Source: Desulfoluna limicola (GTDB lineage: Bacteria > Desulfobacterota > Desulfobacteria > Desulfobacterales > Desulfolunaceae). Taken from it: a DNA stretch of 64,000 nucleotides. Positions within the stretch are counted from its first letter, which is position 1, and every line of letters begins with the position of its first letter. The notes under the pieces are model-generated. The model did not search any database, was not told the DNA's origin, and saw only the letters and a list, made by a program, of their open reading frames with translations. The stretch lies in contig NZ_AP024488.1 in the NCBI RefSeq assembly GCF_021654575.1, forward strand, positions 682,001-746,000. Direction: 5' to 3'. The position numbers and the translations under genes were made by a program. Shown in pieces: positions 24,193 to 36,877 of the stretch.

Positions 24193-25047
24193 CTATATGC
24201 CGAGCTCAAATTTCAGCTGTGGCTTGATGGGGTTGTAATGATTCAGTTCAAAATCTTCCAGGGCAAAGTCAAAGAAGTCTGTTTTGTCGGTGTTTAACAC
24301 CAGCTGAGGCAAGGGCAAGTTCGGATTTTCATCAAACCGTTTAATCAGTTCATGGGCCTGGTCAAAGTGCCTGTCATAAATATGAAGATTGTGGGTGTAG
24401 TGTGCAAACACCCCAGCTTTCAGCTCGCAGTGTTTGGCCACCATCATCATAAGGGCGACGTATTGAATCTTGTTGATATGGCCTGCCACAAGGTAGTCAT
24501 TGGATCGTTGAACCAAGGTCATGTCCAGGTATCTGTCACCGGACTGGTCTCGCCTTACGCTCCACATGGTCATGAATGCACATGGGTTCAGCCCTGCTGA
24601 TTCGACAAAGTCACTCTCCTGCCACAGACTCATCATATGACGACGGCCGTAGGGTTGGCTTTTAATCCCCTCCAGCAGTTTGCTCATCATGTCATATTTT
24701 TTTACTGTGGCACCGTATCGGATACCAATGGTCCGGGAGCCATCGACCTCCCATTCGTCCCACCATTTGATGTTGTATTTCTCACTTAACAGGTCCAAGT
24801 CGTTGGACTGATCCTGATAAATCCAAAAAATCTCCTTTATCCCGGATTTCCAGGCTGTATTTCTCAATGCCGTGATCGGAAATTCCCCTTTGGACAAATC
24901 GTATTTTTCGAAATTTTGAGTGATGAACTTGGTGTGCGATGGTGTGCCATCGCTGTAGACAGGCCTTACGCTGCCATCGAAATCATCACTGCCATTTTCC
25001 ATAATGTCTTTTATGTTATCAATAAATAATTTATCGATTTTATTCAT
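24193..25047 (-). CDS. thyA: Thymidylate synthase (divergent ThyA type)
   Basis: ThyA of 284 aa making dTMP from dUMP with methylene-THF. The active-site Cys156 is in LNPCAFMTMWSVRR, and QRSNDYLVAGHINKIQYVALM carries the folate and dUMP contacts. The PCA-x-x-T-x-W context resembles the Bacillus subtilis ThyA / phage phi-3T type rather than the PCH of E. coli, suggesting an acquired or ancient divergent copy. The dihydrofolate it produces needs the adjacent folA. Confidence 0.93.
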   Translation of the reverse strand: MNKIDKLFIDNIKDIMENGSDDFDGSVRPVYSDGTPSHTKFITQNFEKYDLSKGEFPITALRNTAWKSGIKEIFWIYQDQSNDLDLLSEKYNIKWWDEWEVDGSRTIGIRYGATVKKYDMMSKLLEGIKSQPYGRRHMMSLWQESDFVESAGLNPCAFMTMWSVRRDQSGDRYLDMTLVQRSNDYLVAGHINKIQYVALMMMVAKHCELKAGVFAHYTHNLHIYDRHFDQAHELIKRFDENPNLPLPQLVLNTDKTDFFDFALEDFELNHYNPIKPQLKFELGI

Positions 25048-25162
25048 TATAAGTCTCCTTTCGGGTTCGTGGGTTTTACGATATTAGCAACAAAACACAC
25101 TTTTTTGAATGCTTATCTTCACCATGGGAAGGGGGGTGGAAACATATAATAAACAAAAAGAG

Positions 25163-25680
25163 ATGCCTCCGGCGGCAAGGTTCTCCACCTTGAAAGCGGG
25201 GTTGCTGAAGTGATTTGGGCCAGCATGGAAAACCTTGGCCTCTTCTTTCATTCCCCGTCCTTACATAGTGAAAAGGCTCCTTGCTTTGAATCGACGCTTA
25301 AGGTAGTAGAAAAAGACTGTTTTCGTTGATGCATGACGTGACGGCAGCTTTTATGCCCATCGGCCCCCGGAGCTGTTACGGGCCACCGCAATCAAACAAA
25401 CGACACTACCCAATGCAAATGCCGCTGTGATTTGACCCGAGGAGTATGGGGTAACGCGCAGCGCAAACCGGTATTTAATCTGATTTAATCCTTCTTTGTG
25501 GGCTCTAATTAACTGCGAAGGTCACGAAGCGACCTCCGGGCTCCATGAAGAATGTTGAATAACTTTATCGCTGGTCACGGGCGTAGCCCGTCAGCAAATG
25601 TGACGGGCCTGAGGAACGAAGGTACGGAGCATTTGCGAACCTGGGGTGCAGGGGCACTGCCCCTGCCACAGCTGGTGGTT
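25163..25680. repeat. Mosaic intergenic repeat block (copy N)
   Basis: Left: AAAAAGAGATGCCTCCGGCGG with the AAGGTTCTCCACCTT hairpin. Right: ACGGGCGTAGCCCGT, GCAAATG/CATTTGC around CTGAGGAACGAAGG, and a CAGGGGCACTGCCCCTG hairpin. The centre contains decayed module copies. No gene is seen from 25048 to 25704. Confidence 0.75.
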
Positions 25681-25692
25681 TACCTGATTTGA

Positions 25693-27930
<2,238 letters not shown>

Positions 27931-27940
27931 TTGGTTTGTG

Positions 27941-28071
27941 CCTCCGGCGGCCCTGCCGGGGGCTAAACTTTTGCCTGATCTAAGTGCTGGGTTTAACAAA
28001 CAGGTTTTAAGAATTTTTCTAAAGGCGTCTGTGCTTTCAAGGTGTTATTTGTGATCCTTGCCGCCGGAGGC
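27941..28071. repeat. Mosaic intergenic repeat (copy O)
   Basis: Type II left end (GCCTCCGGCGGCCCTGCCGG, AAACTTTTGCC) and type I right end (CCTTGCCGCCGGAGGC, then TTTTT). A degenerate outer repeat GAGCTGAACAG follows at about 28091. Together with icd it could act as a terminator. Confidence 0.85.
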
Positions 28072-28134
28072 CTTTTTCAACAAACCTGTTGAGCTGAACA
28101 GCTTCGAAATTCGCTACGTATATGCATGCTTTGG

Positions 28135-28158
28135 AATGCCGCACTCCGGTGCGGCATT
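28135..28158. terminator. GC-rich hairpin, possible terminator
   Basis: AATGCCGCAC and GTGCGGCATT pair perfectly around TCCG. It has no strong T-run. The stem is shared with the terminator at 13061. Confidence 0.5.
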
Positions 28159-28344
28159 CTGTCTGCCCCGCCCATCTCCTTTTTCCACGCAGGCCTTTTT
28201 TTAAGCCCCTCATATCTTCTGTTGGTTTAGCCCGGATATTTCATGGGAACCCGGTTAAATCAAAAAGGAAACATGTAATCCCCGGTTTTGTTTTTGACTT
28301 TCTCACCCTCCGGGCGATCCGGGTTTATCTTTTTTGGTCTGTTT

Positions 28345-28400
28345 CTCTTGCGGCGGCAAGGTGGGGCCTTGAAACCCTATGGCGAATGCGTGAAGGCCGT
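28345..28400. repeat. Decayed mosaic repeat, left end (copy P)
   Basis: GCGGCGGCAAGGTGGGGCCTTG and CCCTATGGCGAATGCG, matching copy D. This is the last copy before a long repeat-free stretch. No gene lies between 28072 and 28767. Confidence 0.6.
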
Positions 28401-28767
28401 CGTCTAATGTGGGAGGCGGTGCGGTAGTTGGATTTCCGTGCGTCGTGGCTGAAGCGGATTCTTTTGGGGGGGCGCGGTCTTGATCGTGTGGGCTTGACGC
28501 TTCAGGTCATGGAAGATAGGGCATGGTGCGCAGTCGCCATTCCGTTGGCCGGAATTCCTGATCACATCGGTTGTTCTTTATCGACAATCAGGAATCTCGT
28601 ATGCTAAAAAATCCTTCGGATTTACTGGCTGCTTTACCCCCTTTATACCATGGCTTTAAAAAATCGCCTGCATGCTGAACCAGGTCCGCCACAGGCGGGT
28701 CCCATCGTTTCTGAGGCGACACCCCATTTTTGGATTTTTAGACCAACCACATGACAAGGAGAGATCC

Positions 28768-29082
28768 ATGACTGAGTTCAACAGTGTCACAATCATCAAA
28801 AAAGCAAACATTTACTTTGATGGAAAGGTGACCAGCCGTGCCGTTATCTTCCCGGATGGTTCGCGAAAGACCCTCGGCATTATGCTTCCCGGAGAGTACG
28901 AATTCGGCACGGAGGCAGAAGAGCTCATGGAGATCATGGCCGGAGAGCTTGAAGTGTCCCTTCCCCAGGAAGAGGGGTGGAGAACCGTGAAAGGGGGAGA
29001 GTCCTTTAAGGTTCCGGCCAACGCCAAGTTCGGTTTGAAGGTCATTGAGGTCACTGATTACTGCTGTTCCTATTTCGCGTGA
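28768..29082 (+). CDS. ppnP: Pyrimidine/purine nucleoside phosphorylase PpnP (DUF1255)
   Basis: Cupin-fold protein of 104 aa of the PpnP/YaiE family, which phosphorolyses diverse nucleosides. Visible: [40 protein letters not shown] and a final [16 protein letters not shown], both typical. AAGGAGAGATCC directly before this ATG sets the start; the open frame upstream is not used. It converges on the response regulator gene. Confidence 0.93.
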   Translation: MTEFNSVTIIKKANIYFDGKVTSRAVIFPDGSRKTLGIMLPGEYEFGTEAEELMEIMAGELEVSLPQEEGWRTVKGGESFKVPANAKFGLKVIEVTDYCCSYFA

Positions 29083-29174
29083 TCATGAGCAAACGGGTTC
29101 TTCCTGCGTGAATCGGGACGAACCCGGTCTTGCCCCTTTTTTCTATCACCGGGCATAAGAGAAGGGCGCATGTG

Positions 29175-30086
29175 CTATCGGATTTCATCATGCCACAGCG
29201 CTTGGCGCCGTCCGTTTTCCTTGGCTGTGTAGAGCATGGTATCCGCGGTATCGAAAAGGAGACGTTTGCTCTCATTTTGGGAAGGCACCACGGTGGCACC
29301 GCCGATGCTCACTGTCAGCCATTGGGACACTGATGAATTGCAATGATCTATCTGCTCGTCCTCAATGGCTTTGCAGATTGTTTCTGCGACTCTTCTCGCC
29401 CCTTCTGCATCGGTTCTCGGCATGAGGATCACAAACTCTTCGCCACCGTAACGGGCAGTAAAATCGGCAGGCCGCTTCAGTCTTCTGGTTATGGTTTTGG
29501 CCACGGCTTTCAGTGTTTTGTCCCCTTTGCCATGGCCGTATGTGTCATTGTACTGCTTGAAATAGTCCACATCCAGAATCCCGAGAGAGAGAGGTTCCTT
29601 GTTGCGCATTGCACGCTGCCACTCCAAGGTGAACCGTTCATCGAAACTCCGGTGATTGGGAATCTCCGTCAATCCGTCGAGGAGAGCGATGCTTTCCAGC
29701 AGCCTGCGCTGCCTCATGATTTTGAGATGGATTTTGACCCTGGCCAGAACAATGGCCGGGTGAAAGGGTTTGGCAATATAATCCACGGCTCCGAGAAGCA
29801 ACCCCTTCTCCTCATCCTCTTCTCCCCTTAAAGCAGTGATGAAGATGACCGGCACCTCCCGGGTGGCTGGGTTCATTTTCAAAGCTTTTAACACCTGGTA
29901 GCCGTCCATCTCGGGCATCATGATATCCAGGAGGATGAGGTCGGGCGTCTGCTTGGCTGCCCGTTCCAGGGCCTGCTCGCCGCTTTTGGCCAGGATGACC
30001 GTGTAATCCGCTTTCAGAAGCTCTGCAAGGACGGTCAGGTTGAAGCGCTCGTCGTCCACCACTAAAATTCGCTGTTTTATACTCAT
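29175..30086 (-). CDS. Response regulator with GGDEF domain (diguanylate cyclase, PleD/WspR-like)
   Basis: REC-GGDEF protein of 303 aa. The receiver has VVDDE, the phosphoacceptor Asp in LLLDIMMPEMDG and the TAL...KPF Thr/Lys pair. The GGDEF domain has LDVDYFKQYND, the catalytic RYGGEEF and an upstream RPAD inhibitory site, so it should make c-di-GMP under product control when phosphorylated. The start MSIKQ leaves 22 bp to the stop of the upstream hybrid kinase, its likely partner. The convergent ppnP ends 92 bp away. Confidence 0.93.
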   Translation of the reverse strand: MSIKQRILVVDDERFNLTVLAELLKADYTVILAKSGEQALERAAKQTPDLILLDIMMPEMDGYQVLKALKMNPATREVPVIFITALRGEEDEEKGLLLGAVDYIAKPFHPAIVLARVKIHLKIMRQRRLLESIALLDGLTEIPNHRSFDERFTLEWQRAMRNKEPLSLGILDVDYFKQYNDTYGHGKGDKTLKAVAKTITRRLKRPADFTARYGGEEFVILMPRTDAEGARRVAETICKAIEDEQIDHCNSSVSQWLTVSIGGATVVPSQNESKRLLFDTADTMLYTAKENGRRQALWHDEIR

Positions 30087-30108
30087 GCTTGGTTTTCCTG
30101 TGACTGCC

Positions 30109-33100
30109 TCAGGCAATTGTTTTTTTAATCGCTTCAAGGGTCTCTAAGGCCTTGTCGTACTCGATCATCTGGATGTGGCCGATTATGGCCTCCACCGCCT
30201 CTTCGGTTTCTAAAACCGTCAGGGTTTCCCGTATGCGGGGAACCATGTCTTCGACCTCGCAGTTGCCTTCCTCAAGTCCGGTTTCCAGGTGGCTTATGAG
30301 TTCATGGGCCTTGGTTCTTGAGAACGCCTCGGGGGATGCCATCGTTGGGGGGCCCCCTTGAATTGCAAGCGGGCGGAGCTCCGTCATGACCCCTTGAAGG
30401 GCCAGAGAGAAGTCGTTGAAGGCACGTGCCGTTTTTTGTCCATCGCCTCTTCTGAATTGATGTTCCAGGTTTGCCGCGGTCGCATGGAGCACGGTGGCAC
30501 CGATGGTGCCGGCCACACCCTTGATCGTGTGAAGGGCCCCTATGGCCCTTCCATGCTTATGGTGGGCCATCTCCAGCTCAATCTCTTCTTTTGCCCCGCA
30601 GTGGTCGTGGTAAAAGTCCCTCAGCAGTTTTTTGAACAATGTCCGGTTGCCTCCGACGTTTTTGATTCCCTTATGTTGATCGATGGTCGTAAGGCTTGGC
30701 AGCGCGTCCTCTGGTTGAGGGGGGGCGGGGTCGCCACAGGGTTCCGGCACAGGCCGGCATCCGGGTTTGATCCAGCGTATCAGGGCGCCCATCAATTTAT
30801 CCATCTCGATGGGTTTGGTCAGGTGTTCGTTCATGCCTGCGTCCAGGCTTTTCTCTCTGTCTCCGGCTATGGCATGGGCGGTCATGGCAACGATGGGGAC
30901 ATGGTCATATTCAGGCATGCTCCGGAGCCTTCGTGTGGCTTCCAGGCCATCAAGCTCCGGCATCTGGATGTCCATGAGGACCAGGTCGTACTCTTTTTCG
31001 GCCATGGCCGCCAAAGCTTCGAGACCGTTTTTCACCGTGTCCACGTGGAGACCGGCCAGGGTCAGGAATTCTCTGGCCACCAGCTGGTTGATGGGGTTGT
31101 CTTCTGCCACGAGCACCACGGCCCCGGCTATGGACGCCAGGCGGTCCTGCCGGGGTGCCTGGTGCTGCTGGGTTCTTTGACGGGGCTCCCGGTTGAAAAT
31201 CATGGTGATGGCATCGAAGAGCACCGAGGGGTTGACCGGTTTGGAGATGAAGCCGTCAACAAGAGATTCCAGGGACTCCCCATGCATCTCTTCCTGATCG
31301 TGGGGGGTCACCAGGAGGATGGCGGGCCTTTTTGAGGTGCCATACCGTTGGTTGATGTGGTGAAGGGTCCCGATTCCGTCAAGGCCCGGCATCTTCATGT
31401 CCAGTACAATCAGCTCGAAACGGCTCTTACCCTCGGCTGATTCATCAAGGCGGCGGAGTGCCGCTTCACCGGATTCCACCGTTGTGACTTCAAAGGAGAA
31501 GGATGCGAGCATGGTGCAGAGAGCACACCGGGCCGTCTCGTTGTCGTCCACAACCAGTACCCTGAGCCCCATGGGATCGGGTGTCTCAAGAGGGGCGGGG
31601 GGATGGGTGTCTGACAGGGCGAATCGTCCCGTGAAATGAAAATCGCTCCCCTGACCGGGGCAGCTTTCAATCTCGATGGCACCGCCCATCATTTCCACCA
31701 GATGGTTGGATATGGAAAGGCCCAGGCCGGTGCCACCGAACCTGCGGGTGGTGGATTCGTCAGCCTGGGTAAAGGGCTGGAACAGGGTCTCTATTTGTTT
31801 TTCGGAGAGCCCCATTCCCGTGTCGGAGACGGAGAAAGAGAGGGTGACCTCGGTGTCCGCCATTTCCCGGACCGTGACTCCGATGACGATCTCCCCGTGT
31901 GTGGTGAACTTCACCGCATTGCCGGTGATGTTGATCAAGACCTGAGTCAGGCGCAAGGGGTCCCCAACCAGGTTCCGGGGAACATCCGGGGCAATGGAGA
32001 AGACCATTTCCAGGCCTTTTTCTTCCGCCTTAAAAGCGACCATGGTGGCCACGGATTCAAAGACCTCGTCCAAATTGAACGCGATGGCCTCAAGGGAGAG
32101 TTTGCCCGCTTCCACCTTGGAAAAATCGAGGATGTCGTTGATGATGCCGAGCAGGGAATCGGCCGAGGACTTGATTTTCCCGATGTAGTCCCGTTGTTTG
32201 CCGGTGAGCTCTGTCCGGAGGGCAAGGCTGGCCAGGCCAATGACGGCGTTCATGGGGGTGCGGATTTCGTGGCTCATCCGGGCCAGGAAATTGCTTTTGG
32301 CCTGGTTGGCTGCCCAGGCCCCATCCTCCACCGCTTTTCGCTCGCTGATGTCGATGATGATCCCCCGCACGCCTGCAAAGGTTCCCTTTTGAGTGATGGC
32401 GGTGGAATAGCTGATCACCGGAATAATATCACCGCTGGCGGTGACGTAGCCGTACTCCCGCGGTGTCCCTTTTTTTTCGGTGAAGTCCTTCGAAAAATCG
32501 TTGCGGGCTCTGCTTTGGCTTTCCGGGGTGAGAAAGTCCATGAGTTTTAAGGTGCCCAGGTCTTTTTCCGTGCAGCCGGACAAGTGGAACCCGTATTTGT
32601 TCGTATAGGTAATGGTCCCCTTGGCGTCGGCTTCATAAATCAGTTGGGGCAGGAGGTCGGCAAGGTCCTTGAACCGTCTGTTGCTTTCGCGAAGGGCTGC
32701 TTCCACCTGCCGCCGTTCTTCCATTTCATAGCTCAGGTTCCGGTTTATCCGGGACAGCTTCCAGCTCCAGAAAAGCCCCGCGCCAGAGATCAGGATGAAT
32801 CCGGTGAGAAGTTTCCACAACGATGCGTAGTCGAAGCCTTTCTCATAGTGAACGTCCAGCCATTTACGGTAGATGGCCCGGTGGTCTTCTTCGTCCATGG
32901 AGGCCAGCACCTTGTTGATGATCGTCACAGCCGGAGAGGCGTCGGGGGTGACCCCTATTCTGTGGTCGAACTCAAATTCCGTGGCCCCGGCAATTTTCAG
33001 GTTGGTCATGCCCAGCCTCTGAAGGTTTTCAATGGCCACGGCCAGGTGCCCCACAAAGGCGAAGACCTCCCCGTTTGACACCTTGATCAGGGCCTCTTTC

Positions 33101-33777
33101 ACTGTGTCCACCTGAACGGTTGTTATCTGCGGGTAGGTGCTGTTGAGGAAGTGGTAACTGGTATACCCCTTTCCCACCGCCACGAGTTGTCCGTTCAGCT
33201 GAAAGGTCTCTTGGATAAAGGGGATGTCTTCCCGGGTGACGATAACCAGGGGAAAGGAGATAAAGGGGTCTGTGAGGAGAATGGGGCGCCCCACCAGATC
33301 CTCCGAGGCCAGGGCGGGAATCACGTCTATGCTTCTATCCGCGTACTTTTGGAGCACTCCGGCCCAGGTGTCGCTCTGTTGAAAAGAAAATCTCAGGCCG
33401 CTGCGCTGGGTGATGATTTTCAGGTAATCGGCGATGATGCCTTGAAAGCCGCCGTCGTTCCCTACAATGGAGAGAGGCTGCCAGTCGACCTCACTGAAGA
33501 CAAGGGGACGGTTCCGGGATACAAAGGCCTGCTCTTCCGGGGACAGAATGATTTTTTGTTCCAGTGAGGAGGCCGCCGGCGTTGTGCGAAGCGGGGTTGC
33601 GAACGCGGCTCGTGAACTCGGAAGGGTTCCCAGAAAGACGGCATAGCCGATGATGACACTGCGTTTTATGAAAGCGCCCGCCTTGTGGCCCCATGCACGG
33701 GTGGCAAGGGGCTCGCCGGTTCGACGGGGAACTGGCAGGTGGGGGGCTGCGTCGGATGATTTCAAACCAGGGATCAC
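30109..33777 (-). CDS. Hybrid sensor kinase with periplasmic SBP domain, two REC and HPt
   Basis: Protein of 1222 aa. Order: export signal (about 38-60), a bacterial extracellular solute-binding type 3 domain (about 90-310), one membrane helix (about 325-345), PAS (about 375-490), HisKA with SHEIRTP (His about 503), HATPase with intact N box and GTGLGLSI, REC1 (Asp about 795, LDMKMPGLDG), REC2 (Asp about 934, MDIQMPELDG), and HPt with LHTIKGVAG (His about 1083). It is an EvgS/BvgS-like phosphorelay sensor for a small solute. A GTG start with AGGT upstream is used. The final Asp is probably on the GGDEF regulator encoded 22 bp downstream. Confidence 0.92.
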   Translation of the reverse strand: MIPGLKSSDAAPHLPVPRRTGEPLATRAWGHKAGAFIKRSVIIGYAVFLGTLPSSRAAFATPLRTTPAASSLEQKIILSPEEQAFVSRNRPLVFSEVDWQPLSIVGNDGGFQGIIADYLKIITQRSGLRFSFQQSDTWAGVLQKYADRSIDVIPALASEDLVGRPILLTDPFISFPLVIVTREDIPFIQETFQLNGQLVAVGKGYTSYHFLNSTYPQITTVQVDTVKEALIKVSNGEVFAFVGHLAVAIENLQRLGMTNLKIAGATEFEFDHRIGVTPDASPAVTIINKVLASMDEEDHRAIYRKWLDVHYEKGFDYASLWKLLTGFILISGAGLFWSWKLSRINRNLSYEMEERRQVEAALRESNRRFKDLADLLPQLIYEADAKGTITYTNKYGFHLSGCTEKDLGTLKLMDFLTPESQSRARNDFSKDFTEKKGTPREYGYVTASGDIIPVISYSTAITQKGTFAGVRGIIIDISERKAVEDGAWAANQAKSNFLARMSHEIRTPMNAVIGLASLALRTELTGKQRDYIGKIKSSADSLLGIINDILDFSKVEAGKLSLEAIAFNLDEVFESVATMVAFKAEEKGLEMVFSIAPDVPRNLVGDPLRLTQVLINITGNAVKFTTHGEIVIGVTVREMADTEVTLSFSVSDTGMGLSEKQIETLFQPFTQADESTTRRFGGTGLGLSISNHLVEMMGGAIEIESCPGQGSDFHFTGRFALSDTHPPAPLETPDPMGLRVLVVDDNETARCALCTMLASFSFEVTTVESGEAALRRLDESAEGKSRFELIVLDMKMPGLDGIGTLHHINQRYGTSKRPAILLVTPHDQEEMHGESLESLVDGFISKPVNPSVLFDAITMIFNREPRQRTQQHQAPRQDRLASIAGAVVLVAEDNPINQLVAREFLTLAGLHVDTVKNGLEALAAMAEKEYDLVLMDIQMPELDGLEATRRLRSMPEYDHVPIVAMTAHAIAGDREKSLDAGMNEHLTKPIEMDKLMGALIRWIKPGCRPVPEPCGDPAPPQPEDALPSLTTIDQHKGIKNVGGNRTLFKKLLRDFYHDHCGAKEEIELEMAHHKHGRAIGALHTIKGVAGTIGATVLHATAANLEHQFRRGDGQKTARAFNDFSLALQGVMTELRPLAIQGGPPTMASPEAFSRTKAHELISHLETGLEEGNCEVEDMVPRIRETLTVLETEEAVEAIIGHIQMIEYDKALETLEAIKKTIA

Positions 33778-33881
33778 AGGTATGGACCTTTATCTATGTG
33801 GCGCTGTTTTTACATGGGGGGTGCCCATTTAAGAGGCGCTGTATTTCGGAACGTGCGAAACGGGAACGTCAGATGTTGCGA

Positions 33882-34583
33882 TCAATGCGGGGTCTCAGCC
33901 ATATATATTCTTTCGAACCCTGTTTTGAGGGCAGCCAATATGCTGTCAAGCTGTTCTTCCTTCACCTCTGTTCCCGATTTGAACAAATCAAAAAGGGCTT
34001 CGGCTTTTCCTGCGTTTATGGCACGCAGGAAGACAGCCAGCGCTTGAACCTGACCGTCTGAAGACCATTGCCTTTCGATGTACTGTTTTTCTTTGAGGGC
34101 AAGTCTGATACCGGCCTTCAGGTCACAGGTATAAGCAATGATGCGTGATGCTGCCGTGGTGTTGTCCGTGGCTGACTGGCCCCACATGATCCAGGGCGAG
34201 ATATCGAAGGTAAAATGGTAGAGAGGTTTGTTGAATGGGTGAAAGTAGTTGAAGGAGGCATCATTGACACCGTCTTTGACCGGTTTGTTATGCTTGTCAA
34301 ACACCGCTTCAAAGTGTCCGTCCTTATGAATAAAAACCTGATTGTCGATGGCCCCGTTTTGACGGTGGATGCAGATTTCGGATGTGTGCTGCAAGATAGA
34401 ATAGATAATTGCTGTCTGCTTTTCGCTGATTTCGTTTCGCTGAATCTGTTCCATGAATGGCGTCAGTTGAAGTGATTCTTGCATCATCTCTGCCTGGTGG
34501 TTCATCTGGTTTCCAGGCAGTTGGGCCATGGCCAATGCCGGGGTTAGAAATAAAATAAAGCAATATATCCGTGTTGATTTCAT
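33882..34583 (-). CDS. Exported hypothetical protein
   Basis: I do not recognise this 233-aa family. It has a clear signal peptide (residues 1-20, cut after ALAMA) and then a soluble, mixed sequence with DISPWIMWGQSATDNTTAASRIIAYTCDL in the middle and a helical C terminus. It should be periplasmic. It lies between the chemoreceptor gene and the large hybrid kinase on the same strand, about 100 bp from each, so a sensory accessory role is possible but only by position. A strong palindrome (34604-34640) precedes it. No clear ribosome binding site. Confidence 0.75.
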   Translation of the reverse strand: MKSTRIYCFILFLTPALAMAQLPGNQMNHQAEMMQESLQLTPFMEQIQRNEISEKQTAIIYSILQHTSEICIHRQNGAIDNQVFIHKDGHFEAVFDKHNKPVKDGVNDASFNYFHPFNKPLYHFTFDISPWIMWGQSATDNTTAASRIIAYTCDLKAGIRLALKEKQYIERQWSSDGQVQALAVFLRAINAGKAEALFDLFKSGTEVKEEQLDSILAALKTGFERIYMAETPH

Positions 34584-34603
34584 ATTTTTACAGCACTATA
34601 TGG

Positions 34604-34640
34604 ACGTAACCTGCCACTGCATGCCAGTGGTAGGTTACGT
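34604..34640. promoter_or_regulatory. Long palindrome between chemoreceptor and exported protein genes
   Basis: ACGTAACCTGCCACTG pairs with CAGTGGTAGGTTACGT across a short centre. It lacks a T-run on either strand, so it is not a classical terminator. It may be an operator or an mRNA hairpin. Confidence 0.7.
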
Positions 34641-34676
34641 TGAATTAGTCAATTGTTTAAAAACCCAAAAGTTACG

Positions 34677-36605
34677 TTACAAGGTAAACTTGGATACCAT
34701 CTGATTCAGGCTCTCAGCGAGGCTGGACAGTTCTGATGCATTTGTATTGACCTTAAGACTGCCGGACTGCATTTCTTCCGATGCCTGGCTGATCTTATGG
34801 ATACTCTGGCTGACCTCACCGGTTACCGAGGAGGCCTGATTGACATTCTCATTGACCTCCTGCACTCCCAGGCCGGCCTGGCTGACGTTGTCCGCAATCT
34901 CCTTGGTGGTGGCGGCCTGCTCTTCTATGGCGGTGGCCATCGTGTTAACAATGCCATTGATTTCGTTGATCACTGACACAATGGACTCAATGGCTGCAAT
35001 GGATTCCCGGGTCATGGCCTGAACCTCCCCAATACTGTTTCCGATTTCGCCGGTGGCATCTGATGTCTGTTTGGCGAGATCCTTAATCTCTCCGGCTACC
35101 ACGGCAAACCCCTTGCCGGCTTCTCCTGCCCTTGCCGCTTCTATGGTGGCGTTCAGCGCCAGCAAATTGGTCTGTTCGGAAATCTCGGAAATGGTCTCCG
35201 TGACCTTGCTGATCTTGGAAGCGGCCTGACTTAGGGCTGTGACCTGGGAAGAGACATTCTCGGCTTTTTGTACGGCATCCATGGTCGTCTGGCTGCCCTT
35301 GGCCGTGTTGGCGGCGATTTCCGATATGGTGGACGACATCTCCTCCGCAGCAGCAACGACCATCTGGATGTTGGTGGCGGCTTGTTCCGTTGCCGATGCA
35401 ATACCGTTCATATTGGCTGTCATCTCCTCTGACGCCGAAGCCACCTCTGTTGTCCTGTCCGCAGTATCTTCCGAATTGGCGGTCATTCTCTGGGAAACCT
35501 CATAAAGCTGCCCAGAAGAGGTGTGCAAGGTGCCCACTCCCTCCTGTATGTCCTGGATCATCTGGGTTAAGTTCTGGCTCATGAGTTTCGTACTGGCGAG
35601 AATCCCGGTCTCTTTTCCACTAACGGGTGGCACTGAGGCGAGATCTCCTTGAGAAATTTGTTTAATGATCTCTTCAATCTCTTTAGGTTCTCCACCGATG
35701 GGAAGATACATCAGTTTCACCACAATATAATAAACAAAGCAGAGAGATAAACTAATCAAAACCACTGCGATCAACAGGCTTATTTTCAGGTTTTCATTTG
35801 ATGCTGCATTGATACGACTCCAGAAATCCCAGGACCAGACCGTCCAATTCAAAGAATCAATTTTAACCGAAACAACTTGATATTCATTTCCCTCAAATCT
35901 ATAGGAATGGAGGCTCTTTTCATCCTCTTTATATTGTTTATAAGAAGGCCTCAACTCAAACAGATTTTGACCAAGCATGCCAGTGTCCTGACTCGCAAGC
36001 AGATAACCATCATCACGACTGACAAAAAGTTGATTTTCAGGTGTTAGGCCCTGAATAAATTGGGTGATTTGATCAACTTTGAGGTTGACGCACAAAACAC
36101 CCAACACATTTCCCTTGCGGGTAACCGGTACACCCACGGCCATTACGACGTTCCCCTCGGCACTTGTATAGGGAGTCGTTATGATCTTTTTTTCGCCTTT
36201 AAATCCCCGTAGGTACCACTCTCGATTTTTCTCTAACGCATTGAAACCCTCTACGAGTCCATCGGCCGCGTGTGCATAGGTTGCACCACTTTTTATTGCA
36301 ATATAAGCGTTGAGAACACCTAAATCAGCTGTCAGAATATGCATATTGCTAATGGTTCTCTCAATATTCAACAAGCCGCTTTCGTCTATTTCAATACCAT
36401 CGGCTACGATATTTAAAGCATCAAAATAGCGACTCATTTTCTGTTCAATTGCATTGGCGATCAGGAATGTCTGGTTGTTGAGTTTGCCAGTATGGTTTTC
36501 AACAGACGCTGATTTGAAATTCTTGAAACCAATGAGTGATACCAATAGAATAGACAGGGAAAGCAACAGGCCTATTAATGAAAGAATCTTTAATTTAGCG
36601 CTCAT
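34677..36605 (-). CDS. Methyl-accepting chemotaxis protein (dCache)
   Basis: Chemoreceptor of 642 aa. One helix at about 8-28, a periplasmic dCache domain ([46 protein letters not shown]), a second helix near 280-305, HAMP-like linker, and a signalling domain with the conserved tip [31 protein letters not shown]. There is no C-terminal CheR-binding pentapeptide. GAGGAG directly before the ATG at 36605 sets the start; the frame is open 64 residues further. Ligand unknown, probably a small organic acid or amino acid as for most dCache receptors. Confidence 0.93.
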   Translation of the reverse strand: MSAKLKILSLIGLLLSLSILLVSLIGFKNFKSASVENHTGKLNNQTFLIANAIEQKMSRYFDALNIVADGIEIDESGLLNIERTISNMHILTADLGVLNAYIAIKSGATYAHAADGLVEGFNALEKNREWYLRGFKGEKKIITTPYTSAEGNVVMAVGVPVTRKGNVLGVLCVNLKVDQITQFIQGLTPENQLFVSRDDGYLLASQDTGMLGQNLFELRPSYKQYKEDEKSLHSYRFEGNEYQVVSVKIDSLNWTVWSWDFWSRINAASNENLKISLLIAVVLISLSLCFVYYIVVKLMYLPIGGEPKEIEEIIKQISQGDLASVPPVSGKETGILASTKLMSQNLTQMIQDIQEGVGTLHTSSGQLYEVSQRMTANSEDTADRTTEVASASEEMTANMNGIASATEQAATNIQMVVAAAEEMSSTISEIAANTAKGSQTTMDAVQKAENVSSQVTALSQAASKISKVTETISEISEQTNLLALNATIEAARAGEAGKGFAVVAGEIKDLAKQTSDATGEIGNSIGEVQAMTRESIAAIESIVSVINEINGIVNTMATAIEEQAATTKEIADNVSQAGLGVQEVNENVNQASSVTGEVSQSIHKISQASEEMQSGSLKVNTNASELSSLAESLNQMVSKFTL

Positions 36606-36877
36606 ATACTCCTCATTTTCCTTTTTGTTGGTGTGCTCGATTAAAAGTCTAATTTTATGTATGAAAGTACTCTGACATTTCAAAAAATCGGTTAAAACTA
36701 AGAAGTCAAAGAATCTATTGTGAACAAGTATTATAGTTGGCTTGATGCATTGCGTGAGACCCTGCTGACGTTGAGGCCGGATTGAACGAGGTTTCAATAA
36801 ATGCTTACCCTGCTAACATCGAGGTTACATGGGGCATCCTCGCAAGGGGCCACGTGAAGATATTTTTTGTCCTGTAC

